A stretch of 64,000 nucleotides of DNA from Sordaria brevicollis (lineage: Eukaryota > Ascomycota > Sordariomycetes > Sordariales > Sordariaceae): NCBI GenBank assembly GCA_033439795.1, contig JAUTDP010000001.1:5208001-5272000 (forward strand), in the 5' to 3' direction. Below are positions 1 to 11,279 of the stretch, one piece after another. A program made the translations under genes and the position numbers. The first letter of the stretch is position 1. The number at the start of each line of letters is the position of its first letter. The notes under the pieces are model-generated. The model was not told where the DNA came from, did no database searches, and saw nothing but the letters and a program-made list of their open reading frames with translations.

Positions 1-800
1 AAAGGCCTGAACACCGGCACCGACGGTGATGGCAGAACCAGTATAGTCACAGGCACCCCTGTAGCTGTTGGTAAGGCTGATGTCCTTGAAGCCGTGGGTA
101 TTGATGACGAGGGCACCCCAGCCGACGGATCTACCAAGGAAGTCATGGCCAGTGTTGCGAATGACCAAACGCAGGTTTTGGTTCTTAGCGAAGAGGACAC
201 CAGCCTGGATATGGGCGATAGTCTTGGCCTTGATGTAGAGGGTAGGGAAATAACCGCCAGTGCAAGAATCCGTAGGGTTGGTGGTAGGACGGCAAGTGTC
301 GTTGGTGAAGTATGTCCAGAGACCAGCAGTAGGAAGCTCGATTCTGGTATCGTTGTCAGTTCACCACCTTCGCCCAATGCTGTATAGGAGCACACTTACT
401 GCCACTGCTCGCTGGGAAAGTTGGCTTGAGCTTCGGCGCACTTGGCAGCGTCGTAGGTGCTGATGTTTCCGAGGAGACCCTGGAAGGTGTTGTAGCAGGA
501 CGCAGCCGGAGGAATGCTGACTTGCAAGTTGCCTCCAACAGTCGCGTTCAACAGCTTCCATTGGAGTTGGTTGGGCCAGCACAGGTCACCCGGAGCGCAC
601 TTGCAGGCGTAGTTGGCTCCATTCCACCTCTTGTAGGTCCACTCGAAGATGGAAGCACCACCAAGGGTCCTTGCAGAAGCTCCTCCACCGATATCCTCGA
701 CGGTGGTCTCATTTGTTATGCTCGTATTGGTGGGCGCAGCAGCCACTTGCTGGGTGAGCAGCAGGGCGCTCGAAAGGAAACTGGCGATGGAGGCCCTCAT
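1..800 (-). CDS. Secreted FAD-linked oxidase, berberine-bridge-like, partial
   Basis: Two exons are visible: 800-400 and 343 to beyond position 1; the intron 399-344 (56 bp) starts GTAAGT and ends CCAG, and the join keeps the frame (133 codons plus 2 nt). The protein starts with a hydrophobic signal peptide (residues 1 to about 22, ending VAAAP), so it is probably secreted. A Cys-rich segment with DLCWP follows, then N-glycosylation sites. Exon 2 holds the start of a PCMH-type FAD-binding domain, with RNTGHDF around residues 196-202. In berberine-bridge-type oxidases this His (about residue 200) carries covalent FAD. These enzymes oxidise sugars, alcohols or alkaloid-like substrates using O2; the substrate cannot be told here. 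The FAD domain is cut by the window edge, so the substrate domain and C-terminal BBE segment are not seen. The family call is firm; the substrate is unknown. Confidence 0.85.
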
Positions 801-3364
801 TGTAGTCGATGTCGGAGTCCGGAACCAAAGCAGGGGATAACGAAGTGGGACAAAGTGAAGATCTTCATCGTGGGCGGCCGGGAGGCTTTTAATATTAGGA
901 GGCGAGCAGAGATGAGATCCAACTTGGGAATAGTCGTGGTCGCCGACGGGATGGTAGCAATGTCAGCAACGTGGTTCGCTCTAGCCGTGATGGTCCATGA
1001 CCCTGATTCGCCAAGGCATAGCCCTGGCATATATCCTGCGAGCTGCTGCAGCCATGAAGAGGCGATGTGACGGGAAGTCATGGCAATAATTATCTCCAAA
1101 TTAGATTATTCTTTCCAGAAAGGAAAGCCAGGGCCGAGCTTCTGGAATTGATACCGACCCAGAAGCGGGCCAGAAGCATGCTCGAGAGGACAAGAAGCGC
1201 GGCCTAGACGAGCACTAGACGCACATTCTCGCCGATGACACTGAATTATTGGCTCATGTATGGAGTCTTGGACGGGTTCCGGATCCCGTTCGCTTCCCCG
1301 TCTCTTTACATAAAGAAGAGGGGATATTGGAGAATGCTTGGTCCGCGCCGGCGAGGAGCGTCGGTCAGCTCGCTTGATAGTCAACAATAGTTATTTTTTT
1401 CAGTCGGCTATATGCACCCCGGCGGCTGTTGTCCGTTTCTGCCAGTCCTGTTGAAGCACCCATTTCACAGTGTCTGTCTTGACGAGTCCAATATAGCGAG
1501 ACGGCGGCCATTGCTGTCATTGTCCATTGACGACCAGGAGCCTGAGGATGGAAAAGAAAACCAGCGTTGACGCGCTAATCCGAGGCGATGTAACACTTAT
1601 AAGGCCGGTTAAGCCCTTGGCCACTGGACTGGAGATCGGGGATGCCTTCGTCTAAGGAGGGTTGTCCGAGGTCGAGGGGGTCTTTCCAGGGGTTTCTTGG
1701 GGAGTTTCTCAGGGTTGCCAGGCGTATCATTTCGTGTATGGCGCTATCCATCGAGCGTCGTGCCATCGTTTGCCAATGCCCTCAGTTTGGTGTCAGAAGC
1801 AAAAATAACCACGATAGCTTTATGCGTTATTGATTTTGATCGGTTCGGTATAACTCAGCCTCTCCAACACGTGTATCGAATCGAGGTCGATGGTCGCATG
1901 CAACGAGTAGTTGCTTTTTGGCGTGTGGCGTCTTCTAGAACGGCACGAAGGTCGGGTTGTCAGCCCCGGGCCGTCGTTAGAGCAAAAGTTGCGAGGCTGG
2001 GAGATCATTGGAATTCGGATGACAATGATCATCCATCACTCAGCGGAAGGCGGGAAGTGGACGCGATGAGGGGAACAAACGGGATGAAAGTGGGCAATCA
2101 AGTGCACAATGCTCTCCACCTGGGTCAGGTCAGTGAGCACGGAAGTGCCCGTTCGAGCCAAAATGTCTCCATGGTCTCCATTGCGCCCGCCCGGTTCATG
2201 CATCCCGTCATTTCCCAGGTGGAGGTTTAAAGGGGGCTACAGTGCCCCGTTCCGCTAGAAGGCCGGCACCTTCCAGGGGCTTCAGGGGCCGGGGATCCAC
2301 GGGGTTCATGGCAACGCGGGGTAATCTGCCGAGTCTGGCTGAATCCGTTCCCGCCTCCAAGCGCAAGCGGGGTTCGTTTAGGTCATTTAGGCCGTTTAAC
2401 ACGGAAGCGAGCCGAGGAGGTCCGACCCACTTCCTGCCTCACGGAGAGACCTACCTGACACACAGACCTCCTCGACCACTGCAGGCAGGGAAATTGTCCT
2501 TGGCTCTCTCTCCGGCTCCTTCACCGGCTTCCATTCTTCTGCCAATCTTCCTCTCCCATGTCATCGCCATCGTCGTCGATACCTACTCTCCCATACATAT
2601 CCAAGACCAGCCTCTCCCGAGCCACATCTTAACTGCCGCCTTACCGACACTCGATAGCCCAGACGTTATAGTCCAATCGGCAAGCTAGCAAGTTACACTA
2701 TTTGCCATTTATTGTGCTTCACCCCACGCTCGTCCCAGTTATGGTCTGCTTGGGACGATATCCCAGCCCCAGTCTCGTCGCATGATCCTTCCACGAGTCT
2801 CGGAGACTCCCACTGCCGTCCTCGTGGGAGGCTGACGATGGGATGACAAACTGACATATGGGCCGCGTTGAGCGATATTGGACGACGACAGCCGGCCATC
2901 GGGGTGCACAATTCATCCGCCCACAGAGCAAGGACATCGCCATGCTCTGATACGCAGTAATTTCCCGTCCCACGTGGCTGGGCCGCAGATACGACACCAT
3001 GGGAAAAGCATGGCCAGTAATCTTTTTACGGAAATCCGGCTTCGAATGACGCCCATTGCTGGAAGCGAGACATCGAATCCTCCTGTAAAGTGAGTGAGCC
3101 GGCAGGATGACGGAGCGATGGAAAGTTCCGTTGCCCTTTGCTTGTTTCTATTCTTTAACGACGAGGCTCTATCGCAATAAGAACTATGTATGTTCCTGGA
3201 TGTCTCGCTTGAATTCTCTTCTCAATGCTACCCGGCCCGGAGGCCGATAAAGGCCCTGGCTTGGCCACATCCAGCACAGTATGCGAACACAGAGCGAAGA
3301 AAATGCTCAAGAGCCGAGGCCACCTCAACCCTCGATCGTCGAAAACACCCCCTCACAACCCATA
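801..3364. other. Intergenic, 2.6 kb
   Basis: This stretch lies upstream of the FAD oxidase start and downstream of the beta-mannosidase stop. GC content is normal. The longer open frames here (for example 2242-2688) are low-complexity Ser/Pro/Leu-rich readings without a recognisable domain, and I see no RNA gene. It presumably holds the oxidase promoter and the mannosidase 3' UTR. Confidence 0.5.
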
Positions 3365-6300
3365 TCACGACTCCAAAGTGTTGTTCCATATGCTGGCCAC
3401 TGTTACTCGGGACCTCCAACCCTCTCTGCCTCCAGACAAGACATGGTACCTAACCTTTTTCTGCTCTCCTCGCAACAAAAGGAAGCCATTGTCCTCAAAG
3501 TTCACCACAAGATCGTTATCCTCAGGTCCAGCACTCAGCCATGTCCACACACTTATCCCCGCTTGAGCCTCCACAACAAAAGCGTCTGGAACGGCTTCAA
3601 ACCTCACAGTTAAGCCCGGATCGACCAGAGCTGCCTTTCCAAGCGGGGTCGGGGTCCAATAGTTCACATGCGTGAACGTCTTGGTCGCATTCATATTGAC
3701 CGGTGTTCCCTTCGCCGTGACGGTCGCCACAAAAATCGAGCCTCTAGCGTCGTTCTCGCCACCTTCGGTTGCATGACTTGCATCTTTTCCAAAGAGCTCA
3801 GTTACGTTCACGGTTGTCACCAGCGTACTGTTCAAGCCGCCCACAGTAAATTCTAGTGTCCGTGGTGCCGGCAGCCCGGCTCCTGGGATATCCGGGGCTG
3901 GCAGCAGACCCAACACGTTCCCACGCCAGTTGAACCAGGCCAGCGAGACACTTCCTGTAACCTCAGTCCAAAGATCACTCACCACATACAGACTTAGCAG
4001 TCCACTCGTGACGTTCCAGAGCGGCACCACAATAACGTTTTGGTAGAGATCCTTGGCCACGTTGTGCAAAACCTTCCATCTCCCTTCGTACTCGATGCCG
4101 GCCCAAGTTGGCGCTTGCCAGATATCCTCAAGCTGCCAGTACAGGCATCCCAGTTGACGCTCCCGTCTTCCAACACCGACTCGGTAAAACTGGATCTGAG
4201 ACTTGTAGAAGTCTGCTTGGAACACTTGCGTCGTCCATACCCAGGCCGAAAAGTTACCGATTGTGTCGGTCTTGTTAGGTATCGGGTAGTACATCTCAAC
4301 TGCTATTGTCATCTCGCGCATGCCGTTTGAGCTGTGGTCAAAATCAGACGTGTTCAAGCTGCCAGCGGGATAGTGGTGATTCCGCAGCATGATGGTTGTG
4401 CTGTTGAAGTACAACTCGTCCACTGGCAGCACTCTCTGCCATGAAGCTAGGCTCGGCATGCTGTGGAACCCAAACTCGTTCGAAAACCGACCGACTGGAT
4501 ACGCGCTAATGTTGAATGCCTGGCTGGTCTTATAGTTGTAGTAATCAGTGTTACCGTGGACTTCGCCAGGTCCCTTGTTCTGGTATCTCTGCTTGATGGG
4601 AATTGGCTCGCTGAAGTCTATGCTGAGATATCCATTGTTGGTGCTGCTGGGCATATAGGTGATGCTACGGCTGTTGTCATAGACAGCCGGAAGGAGAGTG
4701 TCAATGAAGAGTGTCTCGTACTCGGCTTTGTATCTTTCGTACTGTTCTGGGGCTGAGTAGTTCACCAGATACAGCTCGAGATTTTCCAGCTCGTTACCGC
4801 CTGCCCAGATGGCAAGAGACGGGTGGTGGTTGATTCTTCGGACCTGGTACTCAGCCTCCTCCCTAACATCATCGAGGAACTCAATGTCCACCGGATATAG
4901 CGAGTCGCCGAACTCAAACTCGCTCCACAAAAAGATTCCGAGCTCATCGGCCAAGTCATACATGAAGTCCGGTGCGTAGGCGCCACTGGACCAGAGTCGG
5001 AGCATGTTCTGATTGCCAGAAACAACGGCATCGAAGAGTTGTTTGATCCGAGCGGGAGTCACTCGTGGCCAGAAAGCATCTGGCGGTATGAAGTTGCTTC
5101 CTTTGGCGTAGAAAGGATGCCCATTGATCTCAAAGTGCCCTATGCGAGATTGTCGTCGTTAGCTTCACTCCTCGTTTGTCCTCACATACCAAAGGAAAAA
5201 GGGCAATAAGACCGGTAGCTTACAATGACTTCCGTTAGCAACGCCACTCGCCATCTCTTCCTCCGTGATTGCTCCCATATTCATCACAATAGTTCGGAAC
5301 CCAGTTCTCTTTCTGACATCGGCCAAGACCATGCCGGCAGGATCAACAACCGTTATCTCAACACCATAAAGATTCTGTTCCCCTAAGCCATTCGGCCACC
5401 ACAATTTATACCTCTTCCCATCCAGCACCACGCTTCCCGAAATCGTATCACCGGCCTCAGAAACAGTCACGTTCATCAACGCGCCTTCACTAATAGTCTT
5501 CCCATTATTCACCTCAACAACTCGATACCTCATCCCCACGTCCCTCGGTACCGTTCCAACCACATCCAATCCCACCTTCAACACCCAATCCCTTGCCTGG
5601 TCGGGAGGCAAATTCGGCAGCTGCCCCTCACGATAAATATCCAACAACGAATTCTTCACATAAACCTCGCTTTCCGGTCGTTCAAGCTGCACAACCCACG
5701 CCTTCTGCCAAACACCCGTAGGCATAAACGCCGGACCCCAATCCCACCCAAAATCGCTCTGCTCCTTACGAACAAAGTGGCGGTTAGGGAACTCGAATTG
5801 GATTTGCACGTGGGCGGGCCAGGTAGATTGGTTGGGCTGTGAAGCGATGGTTTCAGCAGTGATGGGAACGGAGGGGAAGTGGATGCGCAGTTCTGGCCCT
5901 TTGGGGGCAGTAGAGTTAGATGTGGGAAGACATGATGTGCTGAGAATGGAGGTTATGTTGAAGAGGTATTGGCGGAATTGGTTCCTGGTGTAGGCTACGG
6001 GTTGGCCGCAGAGAGAGATGTTGGCGAAGGTGTCGAGGCCGTTGAAGAGGAGGTAGGAATGCGTGGGCTTGGAGGTTGTGCTGCTGATTGATGACGGGGG
6101 AAATGGTCAGATTATTGAGTGGGCGTTGCAGGAACAGAGATGTATTACAATGGGATTATTTACTAACAGCTTTGACGAATCTAGGTTTGTGGTGTATGTC
6201 CAGTCGTTCCAGGCAATCCAGCGCAGGTTGAAGTCGTTTAGGCCATAGTATCTAGAGAAGCGAGAAGTTAGGATCTGTTACAAGCCTCGCCTTCAACTCG

Positions 6301-6550
6301 TAAACGACCAAAGCAGCATTTTTGCTAACGGGATGAAAGGTACGTACGGATCGCCAATCACTCCCGCTTCAAACAAGTCGAGATGGACTTGCGAAGGCAC
6401 CCTTCCCCGCACCGATATGTTTAGCGCCGGGCTCGCGAGAGTCCATTTCTGTGTGGATAGATCGAGAAGATTCAGGGCGTTGGTGATGCTGGTTATCAGG
6501 CACGTCGCCGTCAAGACAAACACCACTGGAACGGTTCGAAATCTGCCCAT
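3365..6550 (-). CDS. mndA: Beta-mannosidase, GH2, secreted
   Basis: Four exons give 972 residues: 6550-6348, 6251-6168, 6080-5224 and 5139-3365, with introns of 96, 87 and 84 bp that all use GT...AG and keep frame. The start at 6550 opens a signal peptide ([11 protein letters not shown]...); an in-frame upstream start at 6673 would bury it, so I reject it. The enzyme releases terminal beta-D-mannose from mannan and manno-oligosaccharides outside the cell. The GH2 sugar-binding domain comes first ([20 protein letters not shown]), then the beta-sandwich, then the TIM barrel beginning [16 protein letters not shown]. The acid/base Glu is in GGNELEN (about residue 497) and the nucleophile Glu in SNEFGF (about residue 603); both are present. 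Many NxS/T sites fit secretion. Length matches fungal beta-mannosidase A (about 930-970 aa). The Aspergillus symbol mndA is used by homology. Confidence 0.93.
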
Positions 6551-7221
6551 TGTGTGACCAAATTTCCATAATGCCCTAGCTAGATTTAGCAAAGTGGAAA
6601 GAACGACTCCATCTGTGGGCCAGGCTATTGAAGTTAAATGGAAGAAGCAACGTTGGCTGACGCGGGATAGCACCTGCCATCACGAAGCGGGGATCACGGC
6701 AGAGGGGTCGCAATTCATTTCGATGAACTTACCCATCATTGCCGGCCGAATCAGGTACTCAGTCGGGATAGTGTACTCTACATTAGGTTATATTCAACTA
6801 TGAGGGTGTTCTACCACCGGTTCGTCGAGCTGCTGCAGATGGATTGTATCCTCTGCGTGGTGAGTCTGCAAGCTTCGTGCTACAGACGTACTTTGCTAGT
6901 TGACGACAACGCTCAAGATTAGGAACCACCGCACACAGACACGGGAGACATTTGGAACAAGGTAGCAACTTTCAACAACCTGACCATTCGGTAGGTGCAG
7001 CGATATCTTCATTCGGCCTAACCTGGGTATCATGATTATCATCCTATCGCCCTCCAAAATCCTCGACCATCTTCAAAGATCGGTGATCATAACACGACCC
7101 GGCCGTAATCATGCTCTGAAACCAAGGGGATGAACAAAAAGCCCAGTGCCCCATGTTGTTTCCGAAGTTGCTACCGGTCCATGCCGTCACCGCCGCCCAT
7201 TCATCCAATCCTGCCCTGCCT
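6551..7221. other. Intergenic, 0.7 kb
   Basis: This lies between the beta-mannosidase start and the phosphoesterase stop, and presumably holds the mannosidase promoter and the phosphoesterase 3' UTR. No gene or repeat was seen. Confidence 0.5.
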
Positions 7222-8208
7222 TCAGGCACTCGGCAACTCTAACTCAACAATCCACGGGACATGTTCCCTCGCCTCCGCATCCTCGTCGGGGCCCACGTCC
7301 AAAGCAGCATTCACAAAAAGCGTTTGTTTTTCTGCTATCGGACAGTCGCTTATTCTCCTACACCCTTCCTTATACAATCTTTCGACCCGCTTCTTTCTTT
7401 CCTTGACGTCCTGCTCCGACTCAAATTTTCGAGGCTTGTAGTTTGCGAGGCAGTCGATAGGCTTCGAGGCCCCGTTGTCGATCTCCGTCAGGTGTGACGG
7501 AATCGTGTTCGTTGGTTCTTTTCCTCGCCAAGTTACCAGTTTGGCCCCCCAGTTTTCGTGGATGTGGCCAAAGCAATGCAGGCGGGGGCGGGCTTTGGCG
7601 ATGGCGGCGAATAACTGGGGGCAGCCGACACTTGGGGGTGACGCGGAGGACGTCCGGTCGAAGAGGCCCTTTGGCGGACAGTGGGTGATGGCGACATCGA
7701 CCCTGTTGCTGCCGGGGAGCGAAATCGAGAAGTCGTGGTTATCGTCAGGCCTAAACTGGTAGGCCCCGCTGGCTTGAAGAGAAGGTGTAAATGGGCTTGC
7801 ATAGACGGTTAGGGAGGCGCCGTTTTGGAGGCGGAAGGTGTGGATGCCCTCGTCCAGAAGAGTGACGTTCGAGGCTTCTGAAAACAGCCGACGGGCCTCC
7901 CCAACATCACCAAACTCCTTCTTCATCAACTCGGTCTCGATACCGCTCTCTGTGGCCTCTGCGGTTAGCCGCTCGAGCGCAGAGTCGTCGAGAGAGAAAT
8001 CGTGGTTCCCAGCAATAACGAGCTTCAAGGGTGCATCGATCGACTTGAGAAGCTCGAGTGTGGTTCGATATTCTTCCATTTTTGAATCCTCCGTAAGGTC
8101 GCCACAGTGAATCGCAACATCGACGGAACACTTCGGCATGATGAGGTCTTTACCGTGCGTGTCGGAAAGAATGAGAATGGAAGTCTTAATGCTCTTTGAG
8201 GAAGTCAT
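7222..8208 (-). CDS. Calcineurin-like metallophosphoesterase
   Basis: Single exon, 328 residues. The start at 8208 (MTSSKS) is chosen because the metallophosphoesterase fold begins at once after it (ILILSDTHG); the open frame extends upstream to 8442, but that part lacks domain character. All metal-binding motifs are intact and in order: DTH (16-18), GD (36-37), GNHD (67-70), the His in THCPP (about 176) and GHIH (214-217). These coordinate a two-metal centre that hydrolyses phosphomono- or diesters. The closest family style is the small fungal and animal MPPED1/239AB-like group; the substrate is unknown. There is no signal peptide or membrane segment, so it is probably cytosolic. The C-terminal third (Lys/Arg/Glu-rich, then acidic) is likely less conserved. 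Confidence 0.9.
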   Translation of the reverse strand: MTSSKSIKTSILILSDTHGKDLIMPKCSVDVAIHCGDLTEDSKMEEYRTTLELLKSIDAPLKLVIAGNHDFSLDDSALERLTAEATESGIETELMKKEFGDVGEARRLFSEASNVTLLDEGIHTFRLQNGASLTVYASPFTPSLQASGAYQFRPDDNHDFSISLPGSNRVDVAITHCPPKGLFDRTSSASPPSVGCPQLFAAIAKARPRLHCFGHIHENWGAKLVTWRGKEPTNTIPSHLTEIDNGASKPIDCLANYKPRKFESEQDVKERKKRVERLYKEGCRRISDCPIAEKQTLFVNAALDVGPDEDAEAREHVPWIVELELPSA

Positions 8209-9154
8209 GGTAAAAGATGGGCAGCTTGGTTTGGGTGTCAGAGAGAGAGAGAAGCAATCGGACTTTCGGATGGCTTGAGAAGGGAAAAAAGTAACAAGGA
8301 GGAAAAGCGTACTTAAGGAACAGTTCCTTAAATACCGGTAATTTTCTCCCCAGGGCCAGATATCTGTAGTCTGCAACTCCTCGCTCCCATGCATAACGCA
8401 TCTATGCTGCACTTGCACGCACATATGGCTGGAACAGAACACCGGAGGCTTAATGGAGAGTCTGATACGTCATGTCTTGAATAGGAAAGGCCGTTGCAAA
8501 CATGAAATAAACATTGAAAATCTTGATAATGCCTTCAGTAGTGTCCATAAGGAACTCATTTACTCGCCTGCTGAGTGCTGTTTTCATGTTGATAGCGATG
8601 AAAGCACAACAACGACGGCTTGAAGGGTCATGTACAAAAAAGGGAGGTGAAATGACATACATCAAACGGGTGGGACAAGGGACGATTGGATAGGGTGGTA
8701 AAGTATTGGACGGCAAGCCCAAGATGGACTTCTAGATATGGTTGTCGTTTTCATGATTTCTTGACACCATTAGCATAGCATACGGTATATCTTCAGCCTA
8801 CATAGAGTCAGAAGGATTACTTCTCATCACCAAGGGTCTTTGAGATTTCGAACATTGCTTCAAAATGACCACAAGGGAAGTTACGGTGCAGGCGCTCGAG
8901 GTCCTTGAAGATCTGGAATGTCCGGGTCAGGCCCGGCACGGGCCGGGGGCGGCCGAACAGCGGCCGAAGGACCCACAAAAACAGGAACCGAAAGTGGGGA
9001 TGAACGACCGATGTAATTGATAAGATGAAAACGTCAGTGCCCGATAAGGATTACCCCATCCTGACCCCCAAGCGTTCTCCCACATAATGCTATTCGTTCC
9101 TTTCTTCTTTCCGTCCCCTTCTTCTCGCCAACTCCCTCCTCCTGGGATCCCATC
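8209..9154. other. Intergenic, 0.9 kb
   Basis: This lies between the phosphoesterase start and the SDR stop. The only notable local feature is a short GC-rich stretch (8929-8965) rich in GGCC. No gene was seen. Confidence 0.5.
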
Positions 9155-10132
9155 TCACGTAAAGTAAATCCCCCCATCAACCGCATGAGTCTGACCCGTG
9201 ATATAATCCGCCCCATCACTCGCCAAAAATCCCACCAACCCGGCAACATCCTCCGGACTACACGATTTCCTCAACGGCACCATCCCCTCCGTAAACCTCT
9301 TGATAACCCTCCCCTTCGCTCCCTCCGTCACCTCCAACCCCTCGGCCCTTTCCACCCCTTCCCCAATAGTATCCCACATCCCCGTCTCCACCACCCCGGG
9401 GGCATACGCATTCGCCGTTATCCCGTGTCCAGCCAGCTCAGCAGCAAACGCCTGCGTCAATCCCCTCACGGCAAACTTACTACTTGAGTACGGTCCCAAC
9501 ATTAACTGGCCCCTTAGTCCAGCCACGGATGAGGCACCGATCAGTTTGCCCGAGGTGCCTTGCTTAATGAATTGTTCCGCTGCAGCGCGGTAGCAGTTAA
9601 ATACTCCGACGACGTTGACGTTGAGCATGTGCCGGAAGTCGTCGGGGTTGACGGAGAGTAAGGGTTGGGCGGCGACGATGCCGGCGTTGGCGATCATAGT
9701 TGATAAGGAGCCGTAGGATGAGAGGTGGGAGGAGAGGAGGGAGGAGACGGTGGAGGGGGTGGTGATGTCGCCGTGGAAGGGGTGGATGTTGGGGTAGCCT
9801 AGGGAATGGAGGGTTTGGCAGAGGGTTGTTAGGGGGTCTTCTTCGGAGGAAGAGGAGGAGGAGGAGGAGGTGGTGGTGGAGGAGGAGGAGGAGGAGGAAG
9901 AGGGAGGGAGGTCGTTGAGGGTTAGGGAGTAGCCGTCGGCGGCGAGACGGTGGGCGATTGCGCGGCCTATGCCACGGGCGGCGCCGGTGATGATGGCGGA
10001 CTTGATGGGTGGTTTAGGAGGTTTGGAGGGTTGAGTTGTGGAGAGGAGACGTCGCCCGGTTTGGGGGGTTGTTGAAGAGATGGGCCTGACGAGAAGCCGG
10101 AGAGGCGGGTGAACCTGACGGATGGCTGCCAT
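9155..10132 (-). CDS. Short-chain dehydrogenase/reductase, mitochondrial-type
   Basis: Single exon, 325 residues. The first about 40 residues are rich in Arg/Ser/Pro and lack acidic residues (RQVHPPLRLLVRP...TGRRLLSTTQ), which fits a mitochondrial presequence. The classical SDR fold follows: TGAARGIG cofactor loop (49-56), NAG (149-151), catalytic Ser in GASSVAG (about 201-202), Tyr215 and Lys219 in YSSSK, and a C-terminal DGG motif. The order and spacing fit acetoin/diacetyl reductase or 3-oxoacyl-ACP-reductase-like enzymes using NAD(P)H; the exact substrate cannot be assigned. An insertion of about 20 mostly Ser residues (78-97) sits just after the second beta strand (TLNDLPP) and is encoded by an imperfect trinucleotide repeat at about 9840-9903. 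The stop falls right after GGIYFT. Confidence 0.92.
   Translation of the reverse strand: MAAIRQVHPPLRLLVRPISSTTPQTGRRLLSTTQPSKPPKPPIKSAIITGAARGIGRAIAHRLAADGYSLTLNDLPPSSSSSSSSTTTSSSSSSSSEEDPLTTLCQTLHSLGYPNIHPFHGDITTPSTVSSLLSSHLSSYGSLSTMIANAGIVAAQPLLSVNPDDFRHMLNVNVVGVFNCYRAAAEQFIKQGTSGKLIGASSVAGLRGQLMLGPYSSSKFAVRGLTQAFAAELAGHGITANAYAPGVVETGMWDTIGEGVERAEGLEVTEGAKGRVIKRFTEGMVPLRKSCSPEDVAGLVGFLASDGADYITGQTHAVDGGIYFT
9840..9903 (-). repeat. Trinucleotide repeat encoding poly-Ser
   Basis: On the plus strand this is a run of GGA/GGT triplets with few interruptions; read on the minus strand it encodes Ser and Thr codons inside the SDR gene. It keeps the reading frame. Confidence 0.85.
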
Positions 10133-11185
10133 GGAGTCGTTGAAAGATGAATTGTCTGAGAAGGGAGGTTGTCTGCAAAAGCTGGCGATATCCGAGTTCC
10201 AGGTGCGCGGACGAGCGACGTCCTATATGGTCTTCGGTCGGGCGAACCCCCCACACAAGAAGACATGGCTTGCGGTTGGCGTCAGACCCCTCAGCTACCA
10301 TTCCCGGCGTCTTACAACAATCTCACATACTACGAAGATATCGCTGAGTGCCTCAGACCTGCATCTGTGGCTGGCGTTCGTTCGTCAAGCAATCGGCATC
10401 AGCGGTGTAACATTGCGGGAGCCAGACGATCACGCATTCATGGTACTACTACATAAGGCGGCCGCCTCCCAACCAGCCTACTGGAGGTCACTTATACGTC
10501 ATTTGGAATGACTATATGTTAGGGTATTGGAATATTCACACGAGTAAGCCCTCCAGACTGTTTCAAATGCATCAGACTATCGATCATCAGGTGAATAGCT
10601 TCAGCTGAAGTCGATCCCCTCAGCTACTTACACGTCCCTTGGCCCTCCACGAGCTAGTCCGGCTTGGCCTGTCCGGCTTATTCCCTCACCTTCAGCTCCT
10701 CATGACCCGAACTATATCCTACTGTGGCTTGAGCTGAAGACCGATCTAGCACCAAATGGCTTGGAGGCTGCAACGCAGTTGCCGATCTCTCAAGTCTTTG
10801 CATGTTTCCCTCCACTCAACACTGGATTGGTTGTAACACCATGGGCTAGTATATCAACTACGCTAGGTACACCGGAAGTTTGAACATCTGCGGTGCTATG
10901 TTACCTTGGACCTCACAGGAACAAACAAGCCTCTCAAACCAGCATTCCACGAGTATGATGGCGGTCCGGATCTCATGAGCACGTTAAGTTCGTGGAAATG
11001 GTAAGACTGAAACTTCATCGCACCTTCCTCTGTCGCTGCCAAACCTACCCGCACCTTCCACGTTTGCCTGCCGCGCCTGTCTTGTCTACCGCTCCCGTCG
11101 CCGCTCCTTCCCCCATCCTTCATCCCAACTTTGAACCACGTCTGGGGTACTTAAACTAGGTTGGAAGGTGCTTCTTCCGTGGTGT
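10133..11185. other. Intergenic, 1.05 kb
   Basis: This lies between the SDR start and the tRNA-like gene. The short open frames here have no domain features. No gene was seen. Confidence 0.5.
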
Positions 11186-11279
11186 GGCCCGTTGGTGTAA
11201 TGGTAACATTCCCGGCTGAGTATATCTTCGTCTGCATACGTGCCGCAGGAAGACGACGGTTCGAGTCCGTCACGGGTCC
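11186..11279 (+). tRNA. tRNA-like gene with intron, isotype unresolved
   Basis: The acceptor stem 11186-11192 (GGCCCGT) pairs with 11272-11278 (ACGGGTC, one G-U). The D arm GTGT/ACAT has a loop AATGGTA, so the A box (TGGTGTAATGG) is intact. The T arm is perfect: GACGG, loop TTCGAGT, CCGTC (11255-11271), giving a perfect B box. T-runs just downstream (11286-11309) would stop Pol III. The middle is longer than a plain tRNA and implies an intron. The anticodon stem can be drawn as TTCC-CGGC with GCCG-CA-GGAA, leaving an unpaired CA and no clean U33/anticodon. GAG (Leu) and CTG (Gln) are both readable but neither fits well, and a Leu tRNA should have a long variable arm. It is either a real tRNA with unusual splicing geometry or a damaged copy. 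Confidence 0.55.

Noticed and set aside
2242..2688. 148-codon plus-strand open frame
   Set aside because: Low-complexity Ser/Pro/Leu reading with no family feature; intergenic.
6551..6673. Upstream start for the beta-mannosidase
   Set aside because: It would place about 40 residues before a clear signal peptide, which is unlikely for a secreted enzyme.
8209..8442. N-terminal extension of the phosphoesterase
   Set aside because: The extension lacks domain character, and the fold starts right after Met at 8208.
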